A stretch of DNA of 64,000 bases, from positions 310,001 through 374,000 of the forward strand of contig NZ_CP042831.1 in assembly GCF_008000935.1 (NCBI RefSeq). The letters are read 5' to 3'. The position numbers and the translations under genes are program-made. Numbering within the stretch: position 1 is the stretch's first letter; the number at the start of each line of letters is the position of its first letter. The DNA comes from Flavobacterium alkalisoli (GTDB taxonomy: Bacteria; Bacteroidota; Bacteroidia; Flavobacteriales; Flavobacteriaceae). The notes below the pieces were generated by a model that saw only the letters and a list, made by a program, of their open reading frames with translations, was not told where the DNA came from and did not search any database. Positions 19,423 through 26,928 of this stretch are shown here, piece after piece.

Positions 19423-21428
19423 GACGATAATTCCAGTATTATGGTTTGATCTTTAACATAAGGCTGTCCCGGAGCCACCGATTGTTTTTTTACTCTTCCT
19501 GTGCCAATTACCTGAACCTTAAGCCCCATATTACCTAAAAGTGCCACAGCATCCATACCACTCATACCAAGTGTATTAGGTATTGACTTATATTCTTTTT
19601 GTGCCTTAGTATAATAAGACGCATACAAATCTTCCTGTTTCTTAACCTGCCTGTCAAGGTTATCAATCTGGTTTGTAGAAGGCACATCGGTAAATATCTT
19701 TTGTGCTATCCTTTTAAATACCGGCCCAGATACGTCGGCTCCATAATACCCTTTATTGATACTTGGCCTGTGTATTATCACTATGCAGGAATATTTAGGG
19801 TTGTCTGCAGGGAAATAACCTGCAAATGATGATGAATAATACATTCCGTCATCTCTACCCTTACCCTTACCGTAGTTTACCTGTGCGGTACCTGTTTTTC
19901 CTGCCATGGAAAAATCTTTTGAATACAGTTTTGAACCCGTACCCTTTTTTACCACATTTTCAAGAACCGCTTTTACCTTATCTATTGTCTCCTGAGAACA
20001 TATCTTAGGATTTATTACTTCTTTATCAAACTTTTTAATGGTCTTGTTCCATTCTTTTATTTCCTGAACAAAAAGTGGCCTTACCATTTCGCCATCATTA
20101 GCTACTGCATTATAAAGAGCTAGTGTTTGTAATGGCGTCATAGACACTTCATAACCAAATGCCATCCAGGGAAGCGATAATCCCGACCAGGACTTATCTC
20201 CAGGTTGTGGTATTTTTGGCCTGCCCTCACCCTTAATGCATACCCCAAGCCTTTTGTTTAACCCAAAGCTGTTAAGGTGATCTACAAACTGTTGCGGATT
20301 ATCTTTATAATTATCATAAATAGCCTGCGCCATTACTGTATTAGACGACAACTCAAATCCTCTAGCCAGCGTTATTTTGCCATAACCACCTTTATGGGAG
20401 TCACGTACTTTTCTTTTATAATAGGTTACTACACCGTCGTGGGTATCATACACCTGGCTGGTATCTACTTTTTTATCTTCAAGAAGCGAAATCAAACCTG
20501 CAAGCTTAAATGTAGAGCCCGGCTCTTGCGATTCGCCCACTGCATAGTTAACTGTTTCGTAGTAAGAACCATCATTAGCCCTACCTAAGTTAGAAATCGC
20601 CCTAACATAACCGGTTTTTGTTTCCATTACCACCACACAACCGTGATCTGCCTCATAGTACTCTAACTGCTTAAGCAGTGCGTGGTGTGCTATATCCTGT
20701 ATATACACATCTATTGTAGATACAATATCACAACCGTCTATGGGCTCTATCTCATTCTCATCACTTATTGGCTTCCACTGGCTTTTTGCAATCTTCTGCA
20801 TCATCTGCCTCCCATCCTTACCATCAAGATATTCTGCAAAAGCACCTTCTATACCTACTTCACGTTCATTACCATGATGATCCAGCCTGTCATATCCAAT
20901 AGTCCTTTTTGCAATCTTTCCTATAGGATGCTCCCTAATAGTACGTTGCTCGGTAATAATACCTCCCTTATAAGCCCCCTTATTAAAAAGTGGAAAGCTT
21001 TTAAGGCGCATATACTCTGTATAGCTAAGACCTTTTGCAATAAACAGATACCTGTTTTTATTATTACGCGCCCTTTTTAGCTTCTCATAATAGAAAGAAG
21101 ACGAGTTCCCGAACATTACCGAAAGGGAATCTGCCAACGGACGAATATTTTCATTAAAATCAGTAAGCTTAGGCGCCAACGCATCAAACCTTATATCATA
21201 ATTAGGTATGGATGTCGCCAAAAGACTTCCGTCAGACGAATATACATTACCCCTGTTTGCCGGTATGGTAATTTCCCTAACTGTACGCTCTTTAGCCAGT
21301 TCACGGTAATATTCCCCTTCTACCCACTGTATATTGGTAAGCTTTACAACTACAAGAATAGCCATCACAAAAATTGCGAAGGCTACCAGGTATATTCTGT
21401 AAGAGATATGTTTGTCTTTATTACCCAT
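19419..21428 (-). CDS. ftsI: Septal penicillin-binding protein (FtsI/PBP3-like transpeptidase) with C-terminal PASTA domain
   Basis: 669 residues. One N-terminal membrane anchor (about 11-30), a pedestal domain ('PANRGNVYSSDGSLLA' at about 56-71), and the transpeptidase domain with catalytic STFK (Ser305, Lys308), an SSN triad and KTGTAQ. The final roughly 60 residues form a PASTA domain (IPNTLGMSGMDAVALLGNMG...), as in Spo-VD type PBPs and unlike E. coli FtsI. It crosslinks septal peptidoglycan with FtsW. It follows ftsL by 16 bp and overlaps murE. Confidence 0.95.
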   Translation of the reverse strand: MGNKDKHISYRIYLVAFAIFVMAILVVVKLTNIQWVEGEYYRELAKERTVREITIPANRGNVYSSDGSLLATSIPNYDIRFDALAPKLTDFNENIRPLADSLSVMFGNSSSFYYEKLKRARNNKNRYLFIAKGLSYTEYMRLKSFPLFNKGAYKGGIITEQRTIREHPIGKIAKRTIGYDRLDHHGNEREVGIEGAFAEYLDGKDGRQMMQKIAKSQWKPISDENEIEPIDGCDIVSTIDVYIQDIAHHALLKQLEYYEADHGCVVVMETKTGYVRAISNLGRANDGSYYETVNYAVGESQEPGSTFKLAGLISLLEDKKVDTSQVYDTHDGVVTYYKRKVRDSHKGGYGKITLARGFELSSNTVMAQAIYDNYKDNPQQFVDHLNSFGLNKRLGVCIKGEGRPKIPQPGDKSWSGLSLPWMAFGYEVSMTPLQTLALYNAVANDGEMVRPLFVQEIKEWNKTIKKFDKEVINPKICSQETIDKVKAVLENVVKKGTGSKLYSKDFSMAGKTGTAQVNYGKGKGRDDGMYYSSSFAGYFPADNPKYSCIVIIHRPSINKGYYGADVSGPVFKRIAQKIFTDVPSTNQIDNLDRQVKKQEDLYASYYTKAQKEYKSIPNTLGMSGMDAVALLGNMGLKVQVIGTGRVKKQSVAPGQPYVKDQTIILELSS

Positions 21429-21444
21429 CTCCTTTGTTGTTGTA

Positions 21445-21765
21445 TTACTCTTCCGTTTTATAAACCTTTATTTTCTTTGGCGGAACCGATGACGGGTAAA
21501 TCCCTCTCAATTCCATTTTTTTAGAAACTGTGGATTCCATTTTCAATTCCATCAGCTCCGAGCGCATATCTACAAATTCCGAACGCAGCTCTTTAACCTC
21601 ATCTTTCAGATCAGCAATCCTGTACAGTTTTTGTATATAACTGTGTCCGTTTGCAATCATAAGCATAGCCACCAAAATGAGGTACACTATAAAGAGCCAG
21701 TTTTTCATAGACCCTTCATCTACCAGATATTTCGCTTTTAATAAACTATATACCCCGCCTTTCAT
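21445..21765 (-). CDS. FtsL-like cell division protein
   Basis: 106 residues with one membrane segment (NWLFIVYLILVAMLMIANG) followed by a predicted coiled coil ('LYRIADLKDEVKELRSEFVDM...'), the topology of FtsL. In Bacteroidetes this gene always sits between rsmH and the septal PBP and is annotated FtsL-like. It would bind FtsQ and FtsB in the periplasm. Sequence identity to E. coli FtsL cannot be judged by eye; the assignment is from topology and position. Confidence 0.88.
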   Translation of the reverse strand: MKGGVYSLLKAKYLVDEGSMKNWLFIVYLILVAMLMIANGHSYIQKLYRIADLKDEVKELRSEFVDMRSELMELKMESTVSKKMELRGIYPSSVPPKKIKVYKTEE

Positions 21766-21768
21766 ACC

Positions 21769-22664
21769 TTATACTTTTTCTGCTATCCTCAGCTTTGCAC
21801 TTCTTGCTCTGTTATTTACTTCAATTTCTTCCTCCGTAGGCACTATAAGCTTCCCTATTGCCTTAAAAGGAACTTCAAAGTTCCCGAACATATCGCGCTC
21901 AGGCTCTCCCTCAAACATTCCGTTTCTTATAAAGCGCTTAACCAACCTGTCTTCCAGCGAGTGGTATGAAATCACACTCAGTCTCCCACCCGGCTTAAGC
22001 ACCTCTAAGGTTTGCTCTAAAAATTCCTTTAACACATCTATCTCCTCGTTCACCTCAATACGTATAGCCTGATAGATTTGCGCAAGTATCTTATTACTTT
22101 TATGAGCCGGCAAAAATCGACCTAATACCTTTTTTAAGTTCATCGGTACTTTTTATCGGATTTTCCTTTCTGGCATTCACTATAGTACTTGCCAAAGCAC
22201 CTCCGTTTTTAAGCTCACCATACTCAAAGAACATTTTTCTCAGCTGCTGCATCATATTCATTCACCACATTATAGGCACTTACCGCTCCTTTCTGATTCA
22301 TCCTCATATCCAGTCCGGCATCAAAGCGGGTAGAAAATCCACGCTCTGCCACATCAAACTGATGAGAAGAAACCCCAAAATCGCCAAGAACACCATCTAC
22401 CTCCTTAATACCATAAAACCTCAGGTATCTTTTTAAGAATCTGAAGTTTTCGGGAATCAGCGTAAACCTGTCATCCTTTATTATATTAGCCTGAGCATCC
22501 TCGTCCTGATCAAAAGCAAACAGCTTTCCGTTCGGGCCAAGCCTCCTCATTATTTCCCTGGAGTGCCCGCCGCCACCAAAGGTGACATCCACATACACTC
22601 CGTCCGGTTTTATGTCGAGTCCGTCCACAGTTTCTTTAAGCAAAACCGGATTATGATATTCCAT
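21769..22664 (-). pseudogene. rsmH: 16S rRNA (cytosine1402-N4)-methyltransferase RsmH, interrupted by two +1 frameshifts
   Basis: The gene is recognisable end to end but not in one frame. Frame 1 runs from MEYHNPVLLKETVDGL through the SAM motif 'VDVTFGGGGHSREI' to 'NEYD', then hits a TGA at 22224-22226. One extra base at or near 22250 moves to frame 2, which reads QQLRKMFFEYGELKNGGAL to 'KSTDELK'. A second extra base in the run of six A (minus strand; 22130-22135) restores frame 3, 'KVLGRFLPAHKSNKILAQIY' to the normal end 'RSAKLRIAEKV'. Removing two bases gives a standard-length protein of about 297-301 residues. RsmH methylates C1402 in the ribosomal P site. The start is ambiguous among several ATGs (22664-22676) that overlap the mraZ end. 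It may be a true lesion or two base-calling errors. Confidence 0.88.
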
Positions 22665-23124
22665 CGTCATCATCATTTAAATTCCCCATTACTTCTTCTG
22701 CAAGATCAGCAAAATCAAGAGCCGTATCGTCTATTGATTTTTCATACTTATCTTTGTCCCAAATCTCCACAATGTTAACCGCCGAAGAAAGAACAATCTC
22801 CTTATCGATACCCGCAAAAGCAACAAGGTCTTTTGATATCAATAGCCTTCCGGCAGCATCTATCTCCACAACCTTAACTCCGGCAGTAAACCTTCTGATA
22901 AAATCGTTATTCTTCTTCACAAAACGATTCAGCTTATTTATTTTCTGCATCATTTTATTCCACTCTTCCATCGGGTACAATTCAAGACATGGCTGAAAAA
23001 CCGAACGTTTTAAAACAAAACCATCTTCAAGACCGGCATGCAGTTGCTTCTTCAAAGGAGCAGGAATCATCAGCCTCCCCTTCGAATCTACCTTACATTC
23101 ATATGTCCCTACAATGGTATTCAA
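22651..23124 (-). CDS. mraZ: Transcriptional regulator MraZ
   Basis: 157 residues with two SpoVT/AbrB-like repeats ('GTYECKVDSKGRLMIPAPLK' at the start and 'VVEIDAAGRLLISKDLVAFAG' in the middle), the MraZ architecture. MraZ forms ring-shaped oligomers and binds direct repeats upstream of its own operon to control the dcw cluster. Three such repeats lie just upstream here. First gene of the cluster; its acidic end overlaps the rsmH start. Confidence 0.96.
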   Translation of the reverse strand: MNTIVGTYECKVDSKGRLMIPAPLKKQLHAGLEDGFVLKRSVFQPCLELYPMEEWNKMMQKINKLNRFVKKNNDFIRRFTAGVKVVEIDAAGRLLISKDLVAFAGIDKEIVLSSAVNIVEIWDKDKYEKSIDDTALDFADLAEEVMGNLNDDDDGIS

Positions 23125-23151
23125 GCAGTTACGTTTTGGATTGTTTTATAG

Positions 23152-23159
23152 CAAATATA
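23152..23159 (-). promoter_or_regulatory. -7 box of the mraZ/dcw promoter
   Basis: TATATTTG on the minus strand, an exact match to the Bacteroidetes -7 consensus TAnnTTTG, 27 bp before the mraZ ATG. The region where the -33 element would lie overlaps the tandem MraZ-type boxes. Confidence 0.75.
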
Positions 23160-23170
23160 TGGAAATATTT

Positions 23171-23200
23171 ACCACTTATTACCACTTTCTACCACTTTGT
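23171..23200 (-). promoter_or_regulatory. Three tandem MraZ-binding-type boxes
   Basis: On the minus strand three repeats follow with exact 10-bp period: AAAGTGGTAG, AAAGTGGTAA, TAAGTGGTAA. This matches the published MraZ operator pattern of direct GTGG-type repeats about 10 bp apart. A fourth AAAGTGG lies further upstream at 23214-23220. The array sits directly upstream of the -7 box, so bound MraZ would block RNA polymerase and give autorepression. Confidence 0.85.
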
Positions 23201-23529
23201 TAATAAGTTTTACCCACTTTACCACCACCACGGGAGAATTAAGTCAGTAAGCTGATTTCTAATGTTTAAATAAATTTTAGATTTTAGAAAAATATGATGA
23301 GAATATTTTAATTTTTTAAGATAACTTAACATTCAGAATGAAAAAATTTAAAAACCTGAAAAAAGAATAAGTTTTTAACATTTTCAATTCAAAATCAAGT
23401 GGTTATGTAGTAAAAATAGCACAAACAAAAGCCTGCATATAAAATATGCCCGCATAGCAAAAAATTAGTCGCATATATTACCTATAATATTATATATTTG
23501 TGCATATTTGAAATTGTTACAAATCTAAC
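23201..23529. other. Divergent intergenic region between mraZ and the hydrolase gene
   Basis: AT-rich with no gene. Beyond the MraZ boxes it holds an inverted repeat GCATAT-aaa-ATATGC (23435-23449), further GCATAT copies at 23471 and 23502, and a plus-strand -7 box near 23493. No RNA gene is evident. Confidence 0.55.
23493..23500 (+). promoter_or_regulatory. -7 box upstream of the alpha/beta hydrolase
   Basis: TATATTTG, an exact TAnnTTTG match, 29 bp before the ATG at 23530. A similar CATATTTG follows 2 bp later. No clear -33 TTG at the expected distance. Confidence 0.65.
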
Positions 23530-24291
23530 ATGCATACCACCAAGAAAGAAGGTAAATACAGTTATTTTGAAGCCGGTGAAGGCACCCCTATCATTATACT
23601 ACACGGACTTATGGGAGGCCTTAGTAATTTTGACGGTGTTGCAAAATACTTCCCTAAAGAAGGCTACAAAGTTGTTATTCCTGAATTACCCATATACACA
23701 CAAAGCATTTTAAAGACCAATGTAAAAGCCTTTGCAAAATGGGTAAAGGACTTTATTACATTTATGGGATTTGAAAGGGTAATATTGCTGGGCAACTCTT
23801 TAGGAGGCCACATTGCACTTTACCATACCAAAATGTATCCTGAAAAAATGCTTGGCCTTATTATAACAGGAAGCTCAGGCCTTTATGAAAGTGCTATGGG
23901 CGACAGTTACCCAAGAAGAGGCGACTACGATTATATTAAGAAGAAAGCCGAAGATGTATTTTACGACCCTGCGGTTGCCACTAAAGAAATTGTAGATGAG
24001 GTTTTCCAAACGGCAAACGACAGGCTTAAGCTGATAAAGACATTAACCATTGCCAAAAGCGCCATTAGGCACAATATGGCTGCCGACTTACCTAAGATGC
24101 ACGTACCTACCTGCATTATCTGGGGAAAGAATGACAAGGTTACACCTCCGGAGGTTGCAGAAGAGTTCCATTCATTATTACCAAACTCTGAGCTATACTG
24201 GATAGACAAATGCGGACACGCTGCTATGATGGAGCACCCGGATGAGTTTAACAGGCTAATGCACGAATGGCTTAAAAAAGCCTCTATTTAA
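23530..24291 (+). CDS. Alpha/beta-fold hydrolase
   Basis: 253 residues, single-domain alpha/beta hydrolase. Oxyanion 'ILHGLMGGLSNFDG', nucleophile elbow 'LLGNSLGGHIAL' (Ser in GNSLG), late Asp in 'IWGKNDKVTPPEVAE' and His in 'CGHAAMMEHPDEF' complete the triad. No signal peptide, so cytoplasmic. The substrate cannot be told from sequence; the family includes esterases, C-C bond hydrolases and haloperoxidase-like enzymes. It lies divergent from mraZ and upstream of engB on the same strand. Confidence 0.88.
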   Translation: MHTTKKEGKYSYFEAGEGTPIIILHGLMGGLSNFDGVAKYFPKEGYKVVIPELPIYTQSILKTNVKAFAKWVKDFITFMGFERVILLGNSLGGHIALYHTKMYPEKMLGLIITGSSGLYESAMGDSYPRRGDYDYIKKKAEDVFYDPAVATKEIVDEVFQTANDRLKLIKTLTIAKSAIRHNMAADLPKMHVPTCIIWGKNDKVTPPEVAEEFHSLLPNSELYWIDKCGHAAMMEHPDEFNRLMHEWLKKASI

Positions 24292-24330
24292 GTAAACAAG
24301 ATAATGACCGGCCAGTCCGGACTTAATATA

Positions 24331-24396
24331 AGCCACGAATTACACCCGTTCACTTATTTATATTTAAATTTGTGAAGTTTTGTGTAATTCGTGGCT
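24331..24396. repeat. Long inverted repeat upstream of engB
   Basis: A perfect 15-bp inverted repeat, AGCCACGAATTACAC (24331-24345) and GTGTAATTCGTGGCT (24382-24396), with an inner TTCAC/GTGAA pair. It lies between the hydrolase stop and the engB start, and the right arm ends 14 bp before the engB ATG. It is followed by A-rich rather than T-rich sequence, so it is not a simple terminator for the upstream gene. It could be a dispersed intergenic palindrome or a leader hairpin for engB. Confidence 0.7.
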
Positions 24397-24410
24397 AAAA
24401 AATTTTAAAG

Positions 24411-25031
24411 ATGAAGATAGATACTGCCGAATTTGTTATCAGTAACTCCGATGTAAGCAAATGCCCTAAAGAACCCCTTCCTGAATATGCTTTTATAGGA
24501 AGGTCTAATGTTGGGAAATCATCACTGATAAACATGCTTACCAACAACAAGAATTTGGCAAAGACTTCAGGTAAGCCCGGAAAAACACAGCTAATAAACC
24601 ATTTTAAAATAAACAGCAACTGGTTTTTAGTGGATTTACCCGGATATGGTTACGCTAAAGTATCCAAGAAAACAAAACAGATTTTTCAGAAATTCATTAC
24701 CGAATATTTTGAACAGCGCGAACAGCTGGTTTGTGCGTTTGTACTTGTAGACATACGGCTTGAAGCACAAAAGATAGATCTTGAATTCATCAATTACCTG
24801 GGAGAAACACAAGTACCTTTCTGTATTATTTTCACCAAGGCCGACAAGATAAGCCGTGTAAAAATAGACCAGCATGTAGCAGCATACAGAAAACAGCTAC
24901 TGGCAAACAACTGGGAAGAAATGCCTGATTATTTTGTAACCTCATCTACCGAAGGTACAGGCCGTGATACATTATTACAATATATAGACGATGTAAACCA
25001 GTCTATTTTCAACAACAGTGACTTTGTATAA
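24411..25031 (+). CDS. engB: Ribosome biogenesis GTPase EngB (YihA/YsxC)
   Basis: 206 residues, the family length. Walker A 'GRSNVGKSSLINML', switch II 'DLPGYGYAKVSKKTKQ', and base-recognition 'FTKADKI' are all present, with the final 'TSSTEGTGRDTLL' as G5. EngB is an essential GTPase of late 50S assembly. Its stop abuts the stop of the convergent acetyltransferase gene with no space between. Confidence 0.97.
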   Translation: MKIDTAEFVISNSDVSKCPKEPLPEYAFIGRSNVGKSSLINMLTNNKNLAKTSGKPGKTQLINHFKINSNWFLVDLPGYGYAKVSKKTKQIFQKFITEYFEQREQLVCAFVLVDIRLEAQKIDLEFINYLGETQVPFCIIFTKADKISRVKIDQHVAAYRKQLLANNWEEMPDYFVTSSTEGTGRDTLLQYIDDVNQSIFNNSDFV

Positions 25032-25496
25032 CTACAGTAGCTTTTCCATAAAATAATTGGTTAGCAACTGTCCGTCACGCTCTACCCTTTGTTCTTTCAT
25101 AACGGCATAACCATGCTTTTCAAAAAAAGGTTTTGCTGTTATTGATGCAGCTACGGTTATCCTTTGCATTTTGGCATCCAGGGCATACTTTTCTATTTCC
25201 TCTTTGATAAAAGTTGCAATACCCTGTCCCTGATAATCTTTATGCACAAAAAGATGATCAAAGTACCCCGCGGCATCTATATCACCAAAACCCATAATAA
25301 CACCTTCCTTTTCTACGATAATGGTATAGTTTTGAGAAAGAACCCTGTTCCATCGCTCAAAATCTAAAACGGCAGGTGCCCATGCCTTGAGCTGTTGCGG
25401 AGTATAATCTTTTTTATTTACCGAGTGTACAGTATTATAAAAAAGGCTAACTACCTCGTTACAATCTTCCTGCTTATATAAACGTATTGTATACAT
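25032..25496 (-). CDS. GNAT family N-acetyltransferase
   Basis: 154 residues. The acetyl-CoA binding motif A is 'LFVHKDYQGQGIATFIKEEIE' in the expected middle position (quoted region 'KDYQGQGIA'). Also 'FFEKHGYAVMKEQRV' as motif B. Cytoplasmic acetyltransferase similar to the YafP-type subgroup ('IRLYKQEDCNEVVSLFYNTV' opening). Substrate unknown. Its gene is convergent with engB and downstream of the gldBC terminator. Confidence 0.88.
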   Translation of the reverse strand: MYTIRLYKQEDCNEVVSLFYNTVHSVNKKDYTPQQLKAWAPAVLDFERWNRVLSQNYTIIVEKEGVIMGFGDIDAAGYFDHLFVHKDYQGQGIATFIKEEIEKYALDAKMQRITVAASITAKPFFEKHGYAVMKEQRVERDGQLLTNYFMEKLL

Positions 25497-25500
25497 AAAT

Positions 25501-25523
25501 AAAAAAAGCGGCCTAAGCCGCTC
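25501..25523 (-). terminator. Rho-independent terminator after gldC
   Basis: GAGCGGC-TTAG-GCCGCT stem-loop followed on the minus strand by a run of seven Ts. It lies 6 bp after the gldC stop and before the acetyltransferase start, so it ends the gldB-gldC transcript. Confidence 0.88.
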
Positions 25524-25528
25524 TATAA

Positions 25529-25870
25529 TTAGTCTTTTTTAAGTTCCAGCTTTTCGGCAAAATAATCGCAGAAATCCCTCATGGTTTCACTCATTTTCTT
25601 ATCTCCTGTTGCGCGCTCAAAAGTATGCGACATAGATACCAGAGTCTGGTGAAAGAAAACCTTCATTTCATCAACAGGCATATCTTTAGTCCAAAGGTCA
25701 ATACGCATGCTCTCCTGGTTATTGCTGTCCCATACAGAAAGCATCATCGCTTTAGACTCCTGATTAGCAACACCCCCGTCACGTGCAGTCCAGTGCAGCG
25801 TTTCTGGCACCCTGTTTTCATCAAGCTCTACGTTTATTTTTATTTCAGATTTAAGTGTATTCTTAGACAT
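25529..25870 (-). CDS. gldC: Gliding motility protein GldC
   Basis: 113 residues, soluble, starting MSKNTLKSEIKINVELDENRVPE and containing 'WTARDGGVANQESKAMMLS' in part, as in the F. johnsoniae GldC family. GldC is conserved in gliding Bacteroidetes and its loss impairs gliding; its biochemical role is unclear. The start overlaps the gldB stop by one base, the same gene pair and order as in F. johnsoniae. Confidence 0.92.
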   Translation of the reverse strand: MSKNTLKSEIKINVELDENRVPETLHWTARDGGVANQESKAMMLSVWDSNNQESMRIDLWTKDMPVDEMKVFFHQTLVSMSHTFERATGDKKMSETMRDFCDYFAEKLELKKD

Positions 25871-26832
25871 TATTTTTTGGGTTTGTATTTAGAATTATCA
25901 AATATTGTTTTGGCGTCTGTTTCCAAAAGTTGCTGCAAAGTTACATCTTTATTATTTTCCATGTACGCCCTTACAATCTGCCAGCCTATCCACACACCAA
26001 GCCTGCCGGGCGATTCGTTATCAAGTTCCAGATAAAACTTAGAAAAAGGAGCCGGATTCACAAAACGGTCTGCAAGTTTAGCATTAGTATCAAACAAAAC
26101 TTTGTTCTCTACAAAATAACGCCATATCTCCGACTCGTTTTCTTCAGCCCATGCTTCCTGCTCTTCGGTATATCCCATCTTTGCAGCATCTGTAGCATTT
26201 GGAATCAACAAATCCTTTAAGTAAAGCTCCTTACCGAAATATGTAATAATAGAAAGGAATGTCCTGTCCTTTGGAGCTGCAATATATCCGGGAGCAAAAG
26301 ACGACACAACATCCGGTACTATTTGGTTAGGCTCAAAAGTCTGTACCTGATAACTTGGCAAGCCGTCGTATAATTTATTATCCTTGCCTAAATAAAGATT
26401 AATCGGTATTGCCACTACTTCCGGCGAGTAAACAGCCCTTTGGTTTTCATCGTCAGATATTATGGTAAATACTTCCGGCACATTTACCTCAGGAAAATAA
26501 TATTTCATGTGTTGAAAAAGTGAATGCATTTCATCCTGTAAAGCATCCATATTAGGATAAACTTTATCGGTTTCTTCTTTTAGCTGACGCATAAAAGGAT
26601 CGTTCATATTACTAACCCAAACAGAATCGGGGTAATTTTGAGGAAAAAAGAACGGATAAGCCTGTTTCAGCTTTGGCAAATCTTCAGGCTTACTGTTGTA
26701 AAACACATCGTCAAATCGCACTATCTTAACCTCTCCCACATCAATACCGGCAATAGCAGCCTCGGCCTCATTTTTATCATTACATGAAATAAAAAGCAAC
26801 GGAAAAAGTAAAAACAGGAAATATTTCTTCAT
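25870..26832 (-). CDS. gldB: Gliding motility lipoprotein GldB
   Basis: 320 residues with a lipoprotein signal (MKKYFLFLLFPLLFISCND; lipobox Cys after FIS). The mature part has 'VKIVRFDDVFYN', 'FFPQNYPDSVW' and 'SFAPGYIAAPKDRTFLS', matching the GldB family. GldB is a periplasmic-facing lipoprotein required for gliding in F. johnsoniae and is linked to T9SS function. Divergent from nadE; first gene of the gldB-gldC operon. Confidence 0.93.
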   Translation of the reverse strand: MKKYFLFLLFPLLFISCNDKNEAEAAIAGIDVGEVKIVRFDDVFYNSKPEDLPKLKQAYPFFFPQNYPDSVWVSNMNDPFMRQLKEETDKVYPNMDALQDEMHSLFQHMKYYFPEVNVPEVFTIISDDENQRAVYSPEVVAIPINLYLGKDNKLYDGLPSYQVQTFEPNQIVPDVVSSFAPGYIAAPKDRTFLSIITYFGKELYLKDLLIPNATDAAKMGYTEEQEAWAEENESEIWRYFVENKVLFDTNAKLADRFVNPAPFSKFYLELDNESPGRLGVWIGWQIVRAYMENNKDVTLQQLLETDAKTIFDNSKYKPKK

Positions 26833-26859
26833 AATTTGTCTTTGTATTAAAGTCCCGGC

Positions 26860-26891
26860 TTGGGATTATTTACTTTTATAAATTATTTTTG
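26860..26891 (+). promoter_or_regulatory. nadE promoter (TTG ... TATTTTTG)
   Basis: TTG at 26860-26862, then 21 bp, then TATTTTTG at 26884-26891, a good match to the Bacteroidetes -33/-7 arrangement, ending 37 bp before the nadE ATG. Confidence 0.75.
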
Positions 26892-26893
26892 TG

Positions 26894-26901
26894 CAAATAT
26901 A
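26894..26901 (-). promoter_or_regulatory. -7 box of the gldB promoter
   Basis: TATATTTG on the minus strand, exact TAnnTTTG, 61 bp before the gldB start. It lies only 2 bp from the nadE -7 box on the other strand, so the two promoters overlap head to head. Confidence 0.65.
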
Positions 26902-26928
26902 CATTACTAAACCAAATACTGAGTAATC

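Noticed and set aside
22130..22250. Programmed frameshifting of rsmH
   Set aside because: The second site has an A-run, but both sites need +1 shifts, no known recoding signal is seen at the first, and double recoding in rsmH is not known. A lesion or sequencing error is more likely.
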